Part shown: positions 50,308 to 59,713 of the stretch, in pieces | How the letters are laid out: each line of letters opens with the position of its first letter | Position numbering within the stretch: the first letter of the stretch is position 1 | Origin: Miltoncostaea sp963703045 | GTDB lineage: Bacteria > Actinomycetota > Thermoleophilia > Miltoncostaeales > Miltoncostaeaceae | DNA length: 64,000 nucleotides | Direction: 5' to 3' | NCBI GenBank assembly: GCA_963703045.1 | Contig: OY969782.1 | Location: 2,356,001-2,420,000 of the forward strand | Position numbers and translations under genes: made by a program | The notes under the pieces: model-generated | The model's input: only the letters and a program-made list of their open reading frames with translations | What the model was told of the DNA's origin: nothing | Database searches by the model: none

Positions 50308-52057
50308 GCGCCCGCCCCGCCCGGGCCGCGGCGCGATCCCCGCCGGCCTCGTCCTCCTGCTCATCGCGGCCGGTGGCGCGAGCGCGGCCGACGGTCCCCA
50401 GAAGCCGCCCGACCCCGCCCCCGGGCCCGGGGTGGCCCGCCTCGACGGGGGCTTCGCCGGCACCGCCGACGGCGAGCGCAGCCTGCTCGTCACCTTCTCC
50501 GACGCGCCCCCCGGGCGGCTCGCCCGCGCCCGGCTCGCCGGGCTGGGAACGGCGCGGCCGCTCGTGCCCGAGGCCGGCGTCTGGAGCCTCGCCCCGACCG
50601 ACGCGCCCCGTGCTCGCGAGGCGGTGCTCGCGCGTCCGCGCGTCGCGGGCGCCGAGTGGTCGCTCGCGCGCCGCGTCGCCGACCGGCCGGTGCCGCCCAC
50701 GCCGCCCGGCCCGGCCCCGGTCGTCACCGATCCGCTGTTCACGCCGGCGGACCAGTGGGGCCTGCGCGAGCGCGGGAGCTGGGGCATCGACCTCACCACC
50801 ACCGGTCCGCGCGCTCCGATCGCCATCCTCGACTCGGGAGTCGACCCCACCCACGAGGAGTGGGGCGGTGCCGGCTCGCCGCTGGTCGCGCCGCGCAGCG
50901 TGCTGCGGGGCGACGGCGACGCGTCGGACCATGGCGAGTCGGGGCACGGGACCCACGTGGCGGGCATCGCCGCGGCGCCGGCGAACGGCGTCGGCATCGT
51001 GGGGGTGGCCCCGGCCGCCGCCGGGACGGCCCCCGTCATCCCGGTGCAGATCGCCAACCGGGCGGGCTTCAGCACCGACGCCACGATGATCCGCGGGGTG
51101 CGCCACGCGGTGATCAACGGGGCGCAGGTGGTCAACATCTCGGCGGGCGGCCGCGGCTACTCGCGGGCGTTCCAGGACACGATCCTCTGGGCCACGCAGC
51201 GGGGCGCGCTGGTGGTCGCCTCGGTCGGCAACCAGGGCCAGGACGTCAACACCCTGAACTACCCGGCGGCCTACCGCCGCGTGCTCGGGGTCGGCGCGCA
51301 GTGCGACGGGGCGGTCAGCTTCGACTGCCCGCGCGCCTACGGCGTCGCCACGTTCTCGACCTACAACCGCTCGGTCGACGTCATCGCGCCCGGGGTGCGG
51401 GTGCTCTCGAGCGTGCCGCGACGCGTGACGGAGAGGGCCGTGGCGCCGGGGTACGCGCTCAAGGACGGCACCTCGATGGCCGCGCCGTACGTCGCGGGGG
51501 TCGCCTCGCTCGTGCAGGCCGCCAACGGCGGCACCCTCAGCCCGTTCCAGGTGGCGCAGCAGATCACGAACACGGCGACCGACATCGGCCCGCGCGGCCG
51601 CGACGACCGCACCGGTCACGGCGTCGTCAACCCGCGGGCCGCGGTCACCCTGCGGACGCCGGCGGACGACACCGAGGAGGTCAACGACGACGTCAAGTGG
51701 ATCCGGGGGACCACGCGGATCGCCGAGACCGGGCGCCCGCTGCTGCTCCGGGCCACCGCGCACTCGGTCGAGGACCCCGACGACGTGTACGCGGTCAGGC
51801 TGGTGCGCGGCCAGCGCCTGCGCGTCACCCTCACCCGCGCCCGCGGTCAGTTCGACCTGTACCTCTGGAACACCGGCACCCGGACCGTCGCGACCGGCGA
51901 CGCGAACCTGGCGCGCCATCTGGTCCGCTACCGCCGGGGCACCAGCGGGCGCAGCGTGGTCGTCTACCGCGCCAGGCGCACGGGGCTCCACTACGTCAAC
52001 GTGTTCGCCCGGCGTGGGGCGGGGCCCTACACGCTGCGCATGATCCGGGGCGGATAG
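50300..52057 (+). CDS. Secreted subtilisin-like serine protease (S8)
   Basis: A 585-residue exported protease. A signal peptide (AIPAGLVLLLIAAGGASA) is followed by a ~110-residue pro-region, then the catalytic domain with Asp in PIAILDSGVDPTH, His in GESGHGTHVAGIA and Ser in LKDGTSMAAPYVAG. Asn in VASVGNQGQD is the oxyanion-hole residue. A ~130-residue beta domain (LLLRATAHSVEDPDDVYAVRLV...YVNVFARRGAGPYTLRM) of the pre-peptidase C-terminal type ends the protein. ATG overlaps the nadE stop by eight bases, an odd operon partner; the coupling may simply reflect compactness. Confidence 0.92.
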   Translation: MSERPPRPGRGAIPAGLVLLLIAAGGASAADGPQKPPDPAPGPGVARLDGGFAGTADGERSLLVTFSDAPPGRLARARLAGLGTARPLVPEAGVWSLAPTDAPRAREAVLARPRVAGAEWSLARRVADRPVPPTPPGPAPVVTDPLFTPADQWGLRERGSWGIDLTTTGPRAPIAILDSGVDPTHEEWGGAGSPLVAPRSVLRGDGDASDHGESGHGTHVAGIAAAPANGVGIVGVAPAAAGTAPVIPVQIANRAGFSTDATMIRGVRHAVINGAQVVNISAGGRGYSRAFQDTILWATQRGALVVASVGNQGQDVNTLNYPAAYRRVLGVGAQCDGAVSFDCPRAYGVATFSTYNRSVDVIAPGVRVLSSVPRRVTERAVAPGYALKDGTSMAAPYVAGVASLVQAANGGTLSPFQVAQQITNTATDIGPRGRDDRTGHGVVNPRAAVTLRTPADDTEEVNDDVKWIRGTTRIAETGRPLLLRATAHSVEDPDDVYAVRLVRGQRLRVTLTRARGQFDLYLWNTGTRTVATGDANLARHLVRYRRGTSGRSVVVYRARRTGLHYVNVFARRGAGPYTLRMIRGG

Positions 52058-52060
52058 GCT
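52055..52060 (+). promoter_or_regulatory. -10 box for the YciI-like gene
   Basis: TAGGCT (TANNNT) overlaps the subtilase stop codon and ends seven bases before the ATG at 52068, with no ribosome site between; leaderless start likely. Confidence 0.35.
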
Positions 52061-52067
52061 GCCGCCG

Positions 52068-52355
52068 ATGGCGACCGGGCCCCACACGCTGCTGTTCTAC
52101 GACTACGTCGCCGACGTGCTCGAGCGCCGCGCGCCCCACCGGGCGGCCCATCTCGCGCGCATCGACGAGTGGATCGCCACCGGCGCCCTGCTGATGGCCG
52201 GCGCCACGGGCGATCCGCCCACGGGCGCGGTCTTCGTGTTCGCCGACGTCGGCGACGACGAGGTGGCCCGCTTCGCCGACGGCGACCCGTACCGGGAGGC
52301 CGGGCTGGTCACCGGGCGCAAGGTCGTGCCCTGGACCGTGGTCGCCTCGGCCTGA
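52068..52355 (+). CDS. YCII-domain protein
   Basis: A 95-residue YciI-like protein: LLFYDYVADVLERRAPHRAAHLARIDEWIATGALLMAG, with the conserved His of RAPHRAAHL, then GAVFVFADVGDDEVARFADGDPYREAGLV. This is the dimeric ferredoxin-like fold. Members are uncharacterised; some act as dehalogenase-like or small-molecule lyase enzymes. It stands between the protease and the AcuC-type deacetylase. Confidence 0.85.
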   Translation: MATGPHTLLFYDYVADVLERRAPHRAAHLARIDEWIATGALLMAGATGDPPTGAVFVFADVGDDEVARFADGDPYREAGLVTGRKVVPWTVVASA

Positions 52356-52381
52356 CCGGACGCCGGGCCGGTCCGATGGGC

Positions 52382-52387
52382 TAGGTT
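52382..52387 (+). promoter_or_regulatory. -10 box for the deacetylase gene
   Basis: TAGGTT (TANNNT) ends seven bases before ATG 52395, and no ribosome site is present; a leaderless message is likely. Confidence 0.4.
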
Positions 52388-52394
52388 CAGTGGC

Positions 52395-53552
52395 ATGACC
52401 CGCACCGCGTTCGTCCATACCGAGGGTGGTCCCTCGTACAACCTCGGGGACGACCACCCCATGACGCCCCTGCGGCGGCAGCTCGCGGTCGACCTCATCC
52501 GCGCCTACGGACTCGATCGCCATCCCGACGTCGTGCCGATCGCGCCCGAGCCCGCCCCCGATGCGGTCATCGAGCGGGTGCACGCGCCCGCGTTCGTGGC
52601 GGCGGTGCGTCGCTACAGCGCGCAGCCGGCGCTGGCATCGACCTGGGAGGCGAGCCAATGGGGGCTCGCGGCCGGCGGCGACACCCCGGCCTTCGCGGGC
52701 ATGCACGAGGCCGCCGCCGCGATCTGCGGCGCCTCGGTCGCCGGGGCGCTCGCGGTGTGGGAGGGTCGGGCCGACCAGGCGTTCGTCGCCGGCGGCGGCC
52801 TGCACCACGCCTTCGCCAACAAGGCCGCCGGCTTCTGCATCTACAACGATCCCGCCGTCGCGATCCAGGCGCTGCTCGACGCGGGCGCCGAGCGCGTCGC
52901 CTACATCGACATCGACGTCCACCACGGCGACGGCACGCAGTGGATCTTCTTCGAGGACCCGCGCGTGCTCACGTGCTCGGTGCACGAGACCGGCCGGTAC
53001 CTGTTCCCCGGCACCGGGTCGATCGCCGAGCGCGGGATCGGCACGGCCGAGGGCACCGCCCTCAACGTGCCGTTGCCGCCGTACGCGGGCGACCGCCCGT
53101 ACCTGCGGGCGATCGAGGAGGTCATCGCCCCCGCGGTGGCGCGCTTCGACCCTGACGTCATCGTGACCCAGGACGGGGCCGATCCGCACCACGCCGACCC
53201 GCTGGCCCACCTGCAGGTCACGATGCCGACCTTCCCGCGCGCCTACCGCGCGCTCCACGAGCTCGCCCGCACCACCGCGGACGGCCGGTGGGTGGCGCTC
53301 GGCGGCGGCGGCTACACCTTCCAGGTCGTGCCGCGCGCCTGGACGATGCTCTTCGCCGAGATGCTGGGCGCGACGCTCGACGACGAGATCCCGGAGGCCT
53401 GGTGGCGCGCGGGCGAGGAGCAGCTCGGGGTGCCGCTGCCGCGCCGCATGTCCGACGATCCCCCGCCCGAGGTGCCCGAGGACGAGCGCATGCGGGCCGA
53501 CGTCGAGGGCGATCGCGTGGTCAACGAGGTCCGCTCCCTGTTCCTGCGCTGA
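52395..53552 (+). CDS. acuC: AcuC-type histone-deacetylase-family protein
   Basis: A 385-residue zinc-dependent deacylase of the HDAC superfamily. GGGLHHAFANKAAGFCIYND carries the catalytic His pair, and YIDIDVHHGDGTQWIF, QDGADPHHADPLAHL and LGGGGYTFQVVPRAW hold the zinc ligands (Asp, His, Asp) and active-site loop. AcuC proteins deacetylate acetyl-CoA synthetase in Bacillus and hence control acetate use. No acs gene lies beside it here. The stop overlaps the start of an ABC ATPase gene. Confidence 0.88.
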   Translation: MTRTAFVHTEGGPSYNLGDDHPMTPLRRQLAVDLIRAYGLDRHPDVVPIAPEPAPDAVIERVHAPAFVAAVRRYSAQPALASTWEASQWGLAAGGDTPAFAGMHEAAAAICGASVAGALAVWEGRADQAFVAGGGLHHAFANKAAGFCIYNDPAVAIQALLDAGAERVAYIDIDVHHGDGTQWIFFEDPRVLTCSVHETGRYLFPGTGSIAERGIGTAEGTALNVPLPPYAGDRPYLRAIEEVIAPAVARFDPDVIVTQDGADPHHADPLAHLQVTMPTFPRAYRALHELARTTADGRWVALGGGGYTFQVVPRAWTMLFAEMLGATLDDEIPEAWWRAGEEQLGVPLPRRMSDDPPPEVPEDERMRADVEGDRVVNEVRSLFLR

Positions 53553-54379
53553 CCGGAGCCGCGCCGGCGATCGAGACCGCCGGCGTCGGGGTGTGGCGGG
53601 GGGTCGCGGCCGGCGGCCGCGCGACCCTGCTGGAGGGCGTCGACTGGCGCGTCGAGGCCGGTGAGCGGTGGGCCGTCGTCGGCCCCAACGGAGCCGGCAA
53701 GACCACCCTGATGACCATCGCGGGCGCGCGCGGCTTCCCCAGCGAGGGCACGGCCGACATCCTCGGGGCACGGCTCGGGACGGTCAACACGCGCCGGCTC
53801 CGGCGTGCGATCGGCCAGGTCGACTCCACCATGACGACCGCGTTCCGGCCCCGGTCGACCGCGCTCGGGGTGGTCATGACGGGCGCGTCCGCCGAGATCG
53901 CGCCGCTCGCTCCCCCCGGGGGCGACGCCGAGCGGGCGCGCGCGGCCGACCTGCTCGAGCGGTCCGGGTGCGGCCGGTTGGCGGACATCCGGTTCGCGCG
54001 CCTCTCCCGCGGCGAGCAGCAGCGGGTGCTGCTGGCGCGGGCGCTGATGGGCCGCCCTCGGTTGCTGCTGCTCGACGAGCCGACGGCCGGGCTCGATCTC
54101 CCCGGCCGCGAGGCGTTCCTCGCCCGGCTCGATGCGCTCGCCCGGTCCGACCCGGGCATGGCGACCGTCCAGGTGAGTCACCATCTCGAGGAGCTCGCCG
54201 GCTCGGTGACCCACGCGCTGCTGCTTCGGCGCGGCCGCGTCGTGGCGGCCGGCCCCGCCCGCGACGTGCTCGTCGACGACCTGCTGTCGCGCTGCTTCGA
54301 TGCCCCGGTGCGCGTCACCCGCCACGGCGGGCGCACGTTCGCGGTCATCGACGGCACCCCCGCTCCCCGGGGGGCCTGA
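53549..54379 (+). CDS. ABC-type ATP-binding protein, free-standing
   Basis: A 276-residue ATPase domain: Walker A VVGPNGAGKTTLM, signature ARLSRGEQQRVLLARAL, Walker B LLLLDEPTAGLDLPGRE and H-loop VQVSHHLEEL. ModF/PhnC-like, with no permease nearby. The conserved beginning (AIETAGVGVWRG) has no ATG, GTG or TTG ahead of it except CTG 53549, whose CTGA overlaps the preceding stop just as ATGA/GTGA do elsewhere in this window. CTG is therefore the most likely initiator, though that is rare. Confidence 0.85.
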   Translation: MTGAAPAIETAGVGVWRGVAAGGRATLLEGVDWRVEAGERWAVVGPNGAGKTTLMTIAGARGFPSEGTADILGARLGTVNTRRLRRAIGQVDSTMTTAFRPRSTALGVVMTGASAEIAPLAPPGGDAERARAADLLERSGCGRLADIRFARLSRGEQQRVLLARALMGRPRLLLLDEPTAGLDLPGREAFLARLDALARSDPGMATVQVSHHLEELAGSVTHALLLRRGRVVAAGPARDVLVDDLLSRCFDAPVRVTRHGGRTFAVIDGTPAPRGA

Positions 54380-54389
54380 GCGGCCGCCG

Positions 54390-55817
54390 TCAGGCGGTGG
54401 TCGTGACGACCCGGTTGCGCCCGCGCTCCTTGGCGGCGTAGAGGTTGGCGTCGGCCTCCCGCACCAGGTCGTCGACGTCCCCGCCCGGTCCGGTCGAGGC
54501 GACGCCGAGGCTCACGGTGACCGGGCCTGCCGGGGTGGCGGCGTTCGCGATGGCGGTGCGGATGCGCTCGGCGACCACGGCCGCCGCCGCGGCGTCCGCG
54601 CCGGGCAGCAGCAGGGCGAACTCCTCCCCGCCGATCCGGCATGCCCGGTCGCCGGCCCGGGCGGTGCGGTCGAGCGCGCGGGCGACGGTCACGAGGGCCG
54701 CGTCCCCGGCCTGGTGGCCGTGGCGGTCGTTGACCCGCTTGAAGTGGTCAACGTCGAGCATGATGAGGCCCAGGGCCTCGCCCGCGCGGCTCGCGCGCGC
54801 GGCCTCGGAGGACAGGGCCTCGTCGAACGCGCGCCGGTTGCCGAGCCCCGTCAGGGCATCGGCGAGCGTGAGCCGCTCGAGCCGCTCGACCGCCTCGATG
54901 CGGGCCAGCGCCGCGCCGCCGTCGGCGGCGACCTCGCGGATCGCCCCCATGCCGCGGCTGCGGACGCTCGCGGGCCCGACGCGCGGCACCGGCCGCGACG
55001 CGGTCAGGCGACCCACCGCGCGCGCGCCGTCGCCGTCCGGGGCGACGAGCGGCACCTCGAGCATCACCCGCCCGTCCGCGCGCCAGGTCCGCTCGGCGGC
55101 CTCGCCACCGCCGAGTCCGACCGAGACGTTCCAGTCCGGGAGGAGCCCCTCGAAGGCCGTCCGGACGATCGCGATCACATCGTCGGGCTCCGACGCCGTG
55201 GTGAGGGCGGCGCTCGCGGCCCACTTGCCGTTGAGACGGGCCAGCTCGCGCCGCGTCTCACGCCCGTCGAGCTCGGCGAACACCGCGGCGATCACGACGA
55301 CCGACGCGGTGAGCACGAGCGGGCCGGCGGTCTCGTCCAGCCCCGGGGCGCCCGGCTCCTCGCGCGCGTAGAGCGCCCCCATCACGATGCCCCCGAGGAT
55401 GAGCGCCTTGACGCCGAATCCGGGCGAGTGACCGAGCGTCACCGCGAGGGCCAGCAGGGGTAACAGCCAGAGCCCCGTGCCGTCGGCCCCGCCCGACAGC
55501 TCGGAGAGGAGCAGGATCAGACCGGCGTCGACGACGACCGCGGCATCGACCGCCGTGAGCAACCGCCGCGGCCACCGCATGGGCGCCAGCCAGAGGCCCA
55601 CGTGCACGGCGAGCGCGCCGATGCACGCCGCCGCGGCGAGCATGTGCTGGCGCGTCGTCGCCCCCGGCTCCACGAGCTGCGCGCCGATCGCGATCAGCAC
55701 CAGCGCGACCACCCGCCCGCGCAGCATCATGCCGTGCCGCTCCTCGAGCGCGTACCAGTCGCGCCGGGGTCCGCCGCGGGGCGCACGGGGCACGGAGCTG
55801 TCGTGGGTGCGGGCCAA
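54390..55817 (-). CDS. Membrane GGDEF diguanylate cyclase
   Basis: A 475-residue protein. Six membrane helices (from VVALVLIAIGAQLV to LVLTASVVVIAAVFAEL) precede a GAF-like region and a C-terminal GGDEF domain: DALTGLGNRRAFDEAL, LIMLDVDHFKRVNDRHGHQAGD and RIGGEEFALLLPGAD. The active GGEEF and the inhibitory RxxD site (RAGD, five residues before GGEEF) are intact, so it should make cyclic-di-GMP with product feedback. TTG start (55815-55817) with AGGA six bases upstream. Confidence 0.9.
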   Translation of the reverse strand: MARTHDSSVPRAPRGGPRRDWYALEERHGMMLRGRVVALVLIAIGAQLVEPGATTRQHMLAAAACIGALAVHVGLWLAPMRWPRRLLTAVDAAVVVDAGLILLLSELSGGADGTGLWLLPLLALAVTLGHSPGFGVKALILGGIVMGALYAREEPGAPGLDETAGPLVLTASVVVIAAVFAELDGRETRRELARLNGKWAASAALTTASEPDDVIAIVRTAFEGLLPDWNVSVGLGGGEAAERTWRADGRVMLEVPLVAPDGDGARAVGRLTASRPVPRVGPASVRSRGMGAIREVAADGGAALARIEAVERLERLTLADALTGLGNRRAFDEALSSEAARASRAGEALGLIMLDVDHFKRVNDRHGHQAGDAALVTVARALDRTARAGDRACRIGGEEFALLLPGADAAAAAVVAERIRTAIANAATPAGPVTVSLGVASTGPGGDVDDLVREADANLYAAKERGRNRVVTTTA

Positions 55818-55883
55818 GGATCGTCCTGTCGATCGCGGAAACGCGGCCCACGTTAGCCGTTCGCAGGAGTTTCGGGTCAGGGC

Positions 55884-55911
55884 TAAAGGTTTCGCCCCGA
55901 CCTGCCGATGG
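55884..55911 (+). promoter_or_regulatory. Possible sigma-28/WhiG-type promoter
   Basis: TAAAGGTTT, 11 bases, then GCCGATGG resembles the motility/WhiG consensus (TAAA-N15-GCCGATAA), with one base more between the elements. It stands directly at the start of the surface-protein gene and overlaps its first ATG (55908), so a transcript from it would begin near the second ATG (55920). Confidence 0.3.
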
Positions 55912-57146
55912 GGGCCGCGATGGCGCCCTCAGCTCCATACGCGATCCGCCACCGCCGCATGCCCCGCCGGGCCGCCCTGCTCGCGATCGCCGCGATCGCC
56001 GCCGTCCCCGCCGCCGCCGGCGCCGCGCCGTACGAGGCGCACCCCTGGCCCACCGCGACCACCGCCGTCGCGAGCTGTGAGCAGGATGGGTCCTGCAGCC
56101 CGGGCGGTGGTCCGGTGCCGGCGCCCGAGCCGCCGACCGAGGAGGCCGTGCCCACCGAGGCCACCCCGGACGAGCCGGAGGTCGACGGGGAGCCGAAGGA
56201 CGACGAGGACCCGAAGGACGACGCCGAGCCGAAGGACGACGAGGACCCGAAGGACGAGGCCGAGCCGAAGGACGACGAGAAGGACGACACCGACCGGGGC
56301 GACGACGAGAAGGACGACGCCACGCCCGCCCCCGAGCCGGGCGACCCGCCGCACGGCACCGGCGCGGCGATCGCGCCACCGCCGGCCATGCGCTCGCTGG
56401 CGCTCGGCCTCGGCGTCGGCGGCGTGCGACTCGCGGCGGATGACGACGCCCCCCGGCGCATCTCCGTGGATCTCGTGGCCGACCCCGTCATCGTGCCGAT
56501 CGTGCCGCCCGTGCTCGGACTCGCCGTGCGCGTCTCGTCGGACGAGCCCGTCCTGAGCGTCGCGGCGACACGGCCGCCGCTCACCCCGCCGCTCTCCGCC
56601 GCCGCCCCCGAGGCGCCCACGCCCCCGCCGGCACCCCCGGCACCGGCCCCCGCCGCCGCGGTCGCCGTCGCCCCGCGGGTCTCGACGGCTCCCGCCGCCG
56701 CCGACCCACCGTCGCGCCGTGCCCGCGCGGCGGCCCCTGCGCCCGCCGTGGCGGCGGCCGGCCCGGCGCCCGGCGTCGTCACGCCGTCCGTCTCGGCGGC
56801 ACCGGCCCCCGCGACACCCCGCGCGCCCGCGGCGTCCCCGCGCGTCTCCGCCCCGGTCACCCCGACCGCCCCGGCCGCCGTGGCGGCGCTGCCCGCGGCC
56901 ACCCCCTCCGTCGCGACGCCGCCCGTGGAGCCCTCCTCGTCGCGCCCGGACGTGGACGTCATGTCGCGGCCCGTCGGCATCGCGATCGACGCGGCCATGA
57001 CGACGGGGCGATCGATCTGGCTCCCGATCGGCGTGCTGGCCGCGATCGTGCTCTACCTCATCGGCCAGCGCGGCCTCGACCGCGGATCGAAGCTGTCCTA
57101 CGCCGGTCGGCCCGGTGAACCCGACGACCAGCTGATCGAGCTCTAG
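55908..57146 (+). CDS. Cell-surface protein with acidic repeats and C-terminal membrane helix
   Basis: A 412-residue protein of no known family. A signal peptide (MPRRAALLAIAAIAAVPAAAGA), an acidic Lys/Asp/Glu repeat region, a short beta-looking segment (RISVDLVADPVIVPIVPPVLGLAVRV), a ~170-residue Ala/Pro-rich stretch and one membrane helix (SIWLPIGVLAAIVLYLIG) with a short tail. The order suggests a wall-spanning stalk anchored at its C-terminus. Start 55908 or 55920; a GGGGG lies five bases before the latter. A sigma-28-like element precedes it. Confidence 0.7.
   Translation: MGAAMAPSAPYAIRHRRMPRRAALLAIAAIAAVPAAAGAAPYEAHPWPTATTAVASCEQDGSCSPGGGPVPAPEPPTEEAVPTEATPDEPEVDGEPKDDEDPKDDAEPKDDEDPKDEAEPKDDEKDDTDRGDDEKDDATPAPEPGDPPHGTGAAIAPPPAMRSLALGLGVGGVRLAADDDAPRRISVDLVADPVIVPIVPPVLGLAVRVSSDEPVLSVAATRPPLTPPLSAAAPEAPTPPPAPPAPAPAAAVAVAPRVSTAPAAADPPSRRARAAAPAPAVAAAGPAPGVVTPSVSAAPAPATPRAPAASPRVSAPVTPTAPAAVAALPAATPSVATPPVEPSSSRPDVDVMSRPVGIAIDAAMTTGRSIWLPIGVLAAIVLYLIGQRGLDRGSKLSYAGRPGEPDDQLIEL
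56190..56286 (+). repeat. Acidic coding repeat EPKDDEDPKDD
   Basis: About three units of EPKDDEDPKDDA, with near-identical DNA (GAGCCGAAGGACGACGAG), encode a strongly charged, unstructured block in the surface protein. Confidence 0.8.
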
Positions 57147-57154
57147 CCGTGCCC

Positions 57155-57172
57155 GCGCCGGTCCTCCGGCGC
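57155..57172 (+). terminator. Short hairpin after the surface-protein gene
   Basis: Perfect 7-bp stem GCGCCGG / CCGGCGC with loop TCCT, nine bases beyond the stop of the surface-protein gene. Confidence 0.45.
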
Positions 57173-57207
57173 CCACGTCGCTCAAGCGTCGTCGGGAGGG
57201 GGTCGAG

Positions 57208-58990
57208 GTGATGGGGCAGATGCCGCCCCGCGCCACCACCTCCCGCCCGCCGGCGCCCGCCGCCTCCCCCGTGTCGGGCGATCGCCTGCGGCAGGCCTTC
57301 GATGCGCTCCCCGATGCCGTCTGGCTGCTCGACGCGATCCGCGGACCGGGCGGCGGCATCGCCGACTTCCGCGTGGCCGACCTCAATCGACGGGCGGCCG
57401 AGCTCGCCGGCACCACGGTGGGCGACGGACGCGGACGCCTGCTGGGTGACCTGGTCGGCACGGCGCGCAGGATGGGTCACATCGCCCACTGGGCCGAGGT
57501 GGTCGAGACCGGCAGCCCCCGGGAGCTCGAGTTCCGCTACGACCCGCCGGGCGGACCCCCCGTGTGGCGGTGGGCGACGGCGGCGCCGCTCGGCGACGGC
57601 GTCGCGCTGACCCTGCGCGACGTCACCGAGCGGGTGCTCGACGAGCAGCGCCGCGCGGCGTCCGAGGCCGACTTCCGGCTGCTGGCCGAGAACGCCACGG
57701 ACATGATCATCCGCATCACCCCCGACGGCGAGATGGTCTACGTCTCGCCGGCCAGCCGCGAGATCCTCGGGATCCCGCCCGAACAGATGATCGGCCGCCT
57801 CGACTGGGAGTTCGTGCACCCCGAGGACGTGCCGGCGCTCCTCGCGACCCGCCGAGGGCTCGGCGCCGGGCCCGACGTGCGCTCGGCCGCCTTCCGCGGG
57901 GTCCACGCCGACGGGGGCTGGGTGCGCCTCGAGTTCGACCTCCCGCGTCGTCCGCGACGACGACGGCTGCGTCGTCGAGCTGCACGTCGCCACCCGCGAC
58001 GTGAGCGAACGCTCCCTCGCCGACGCCGAGCACGTCGCGCTGCACCGGGTCTCCGAGGCCGTGGCCGGCGGGGCGGACGACGCCTCGCTCTACCGGCTCG
58101 TGGCCGTCGAGATGGCACGGCTGCTGGAGGCCGACGGCGCCCGCGTCGTGCGCTACGTCGACGGCGACGCGATCGAGGTGCTCGGCGCCTGGAGGCGCGA
58201 CGGCCTGCCCGCGATCGCCCCGGGGTCGCGCATCTCCCTCGATCCCCGGTGGGCCGTCACCAGGGTGCGCGAGACCGGCCGCACGGCCGTGGCCGAGGTC
58301 GCCGTCGTCGGGGCGGCGACGTCGGGCGACATGCGCGTCGGCGTCGCCGCCCCCGTGCGGCTCAACGGGGCGATCTGGGGCGCGGCGGCCGTCGCGTACG
58401 CGACGGACCTGGCGGTGCCGCCGGCGGCCGCCTACCGCGTCGAGCGCTTCGCCAAGCTGGTGAGCCTGGCCGTGGCCAACGCCGAGGCGCGCACGCGCCT
58501 GCTGCGTCAGGCCACGACGGATGCCCTGACGGGCCTCGCCAACCACGCCACCTTCCACCGCGCCCTGGCCGAGGCGTTCTCCCGCACCGACCGCTACCCG
58601 GGTCCGCTTGGCCTCGCCCTCATCGACCTCGACCGGTTCAAGTCGCTCAACGACACCTTCGGGCACCGGGCCGGCGACGACGCCCTGGCGACGGTCGGAC
58701 GGCTGCTGGGCGAGCACGCCCGGAGGGCCGACGTCGTCGGCAGGGTCGGCGGCGAGGAGCTCGCCTGGCTCATGCCCGAGACCGACGACGAGGGCGCCCG
58801 CGAGGCGGCCGAACGCCTGCGGCGGGCGATCGCCGCGGCGCCCGTCGCCGGACCGGCCGGCCTCACCGCATCGTTCGGGGTCGTCGCGCGGACGTCGCAC
58901 GACATCGACGCCGAGGCCTTCTACCGCCGCGGCGACGCCGCGCTGTTCGAGGCCAAGCGCCGCGGGCGCGACCGGGTGATCGTGGCCTAG
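57208..58990 (+). CDS. PAS-PAS-GAF-GGDEF diguanylate cyclase (one frameshift)
   Basis: A soluble signalling protein of about 593 residues. Two PAS domains (RQAFDALPDAVWLLDAIRGPG; FRLLAENATDMIIRITPDGEMVYVSPASREILG), a GAF domain (RVSEAVAGGADDASLYRLVAVEM...MRVGVAAPVRLNGAIWGAAAV) and a GGDEF domain (DALTGLANHATFHRAL, LIDLDRFKSLNDTFGH, RVGGEELAWLMPETD). The motif is GGEEL rather than GGEEF, with the RxxD inhibitory site present (RRAD). One surplus C at 57942-57944 breaks the second PAS domain; removing it gives RLEFDLRVVRDDDGCVVELH. GTG 57208 or ATG 57211 follows GGGAGGGGG. Its TAG and that of pgl share the palindrome CTAG. Confidence 0.87.
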
Positions 58991-59713
58991 TCGGCCGCTC
59001 GGTCGATCTCGGCCGCGGCCTCCTCGGTCAGCAGCCAGGTGAGGGTGCCGTCGACCGGGCGCACCCGCCCGGCGGGGATCGACGGGTCGCCCTCGATGGC
59101 GCGGCGCACCGTCGCGGCCTTGTCGCCGGCGCCGACCACGAACAGCACCCGCCGGGCCGCGTTGAGCACCGGCAGGGTCAGCGAGACGCGCCAGGGCTGT
59201 GGCATCTGCGGCCGGTGCACCGGCACGGCGAGACGCCGAGCCTCCTCGACCTCGGGGGAACCGGGGAAGAGGGACGCCGTGTGGCCGTCGGCGCCCATGC
59301 CGAGCAGCACGAGGTCGAGCACGGGCCAGGGCGTGCCCGCCACGGTGGCGCGCAGGTCCTCCTCGGCCCGGGCGGCGGCCTCCTCTGGCGGCAGCTCGCC
59401 GAGGACGCGGTGGACCTGGTCGGGACGCAGCGGGATGCGGTCGAGAAGCGCCTCGCGCGCCATGCCGTAGTTCGAGCCCTCGGCGTCGGGCGGAACGCAG
59501 CGCTCGTCGCCGAAGTAGAAGGCGACCCGGCCCCATGGTGGACACCGCCCGGCGAGCTGCTGGTAGGCGGCCCGGGGGGTGCTGCCGCCGGCGAGCGCGA
59601 TGGTTGCGCGCGAGCCGGGCGCGGCATCGAGCGCGACCCGCTCCATGCGCGCGGCGGCCTCGTCGGCGAGGGCGGCGCAGGTCGCGCACGACGACGACCT
59701 CGGGCGCGCTCAT
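58987..59713 (-). CDS. pgl: 6-phosphogluconolactonase (one frameshift)
   Basis: About 241 residues of a DevB/NagB-type lactonase that opens 6-phosphogluconolactone. ATIALAGGSTPRAAYQQL, FYFGDERCVPPDAEGSNYGMAREALL and LVLLGMGADGHTASLFPG are the family blocks. The first eleven codons (MSAPEVVVVRD) are in another frame; removing one C at 59680-59681 joins them as VVRDCAALADEAAARMERV. The ATG overlaps the opcA stop (ATGA). Last gene of the pentose-phosphate operon. Confidence 0.9.
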
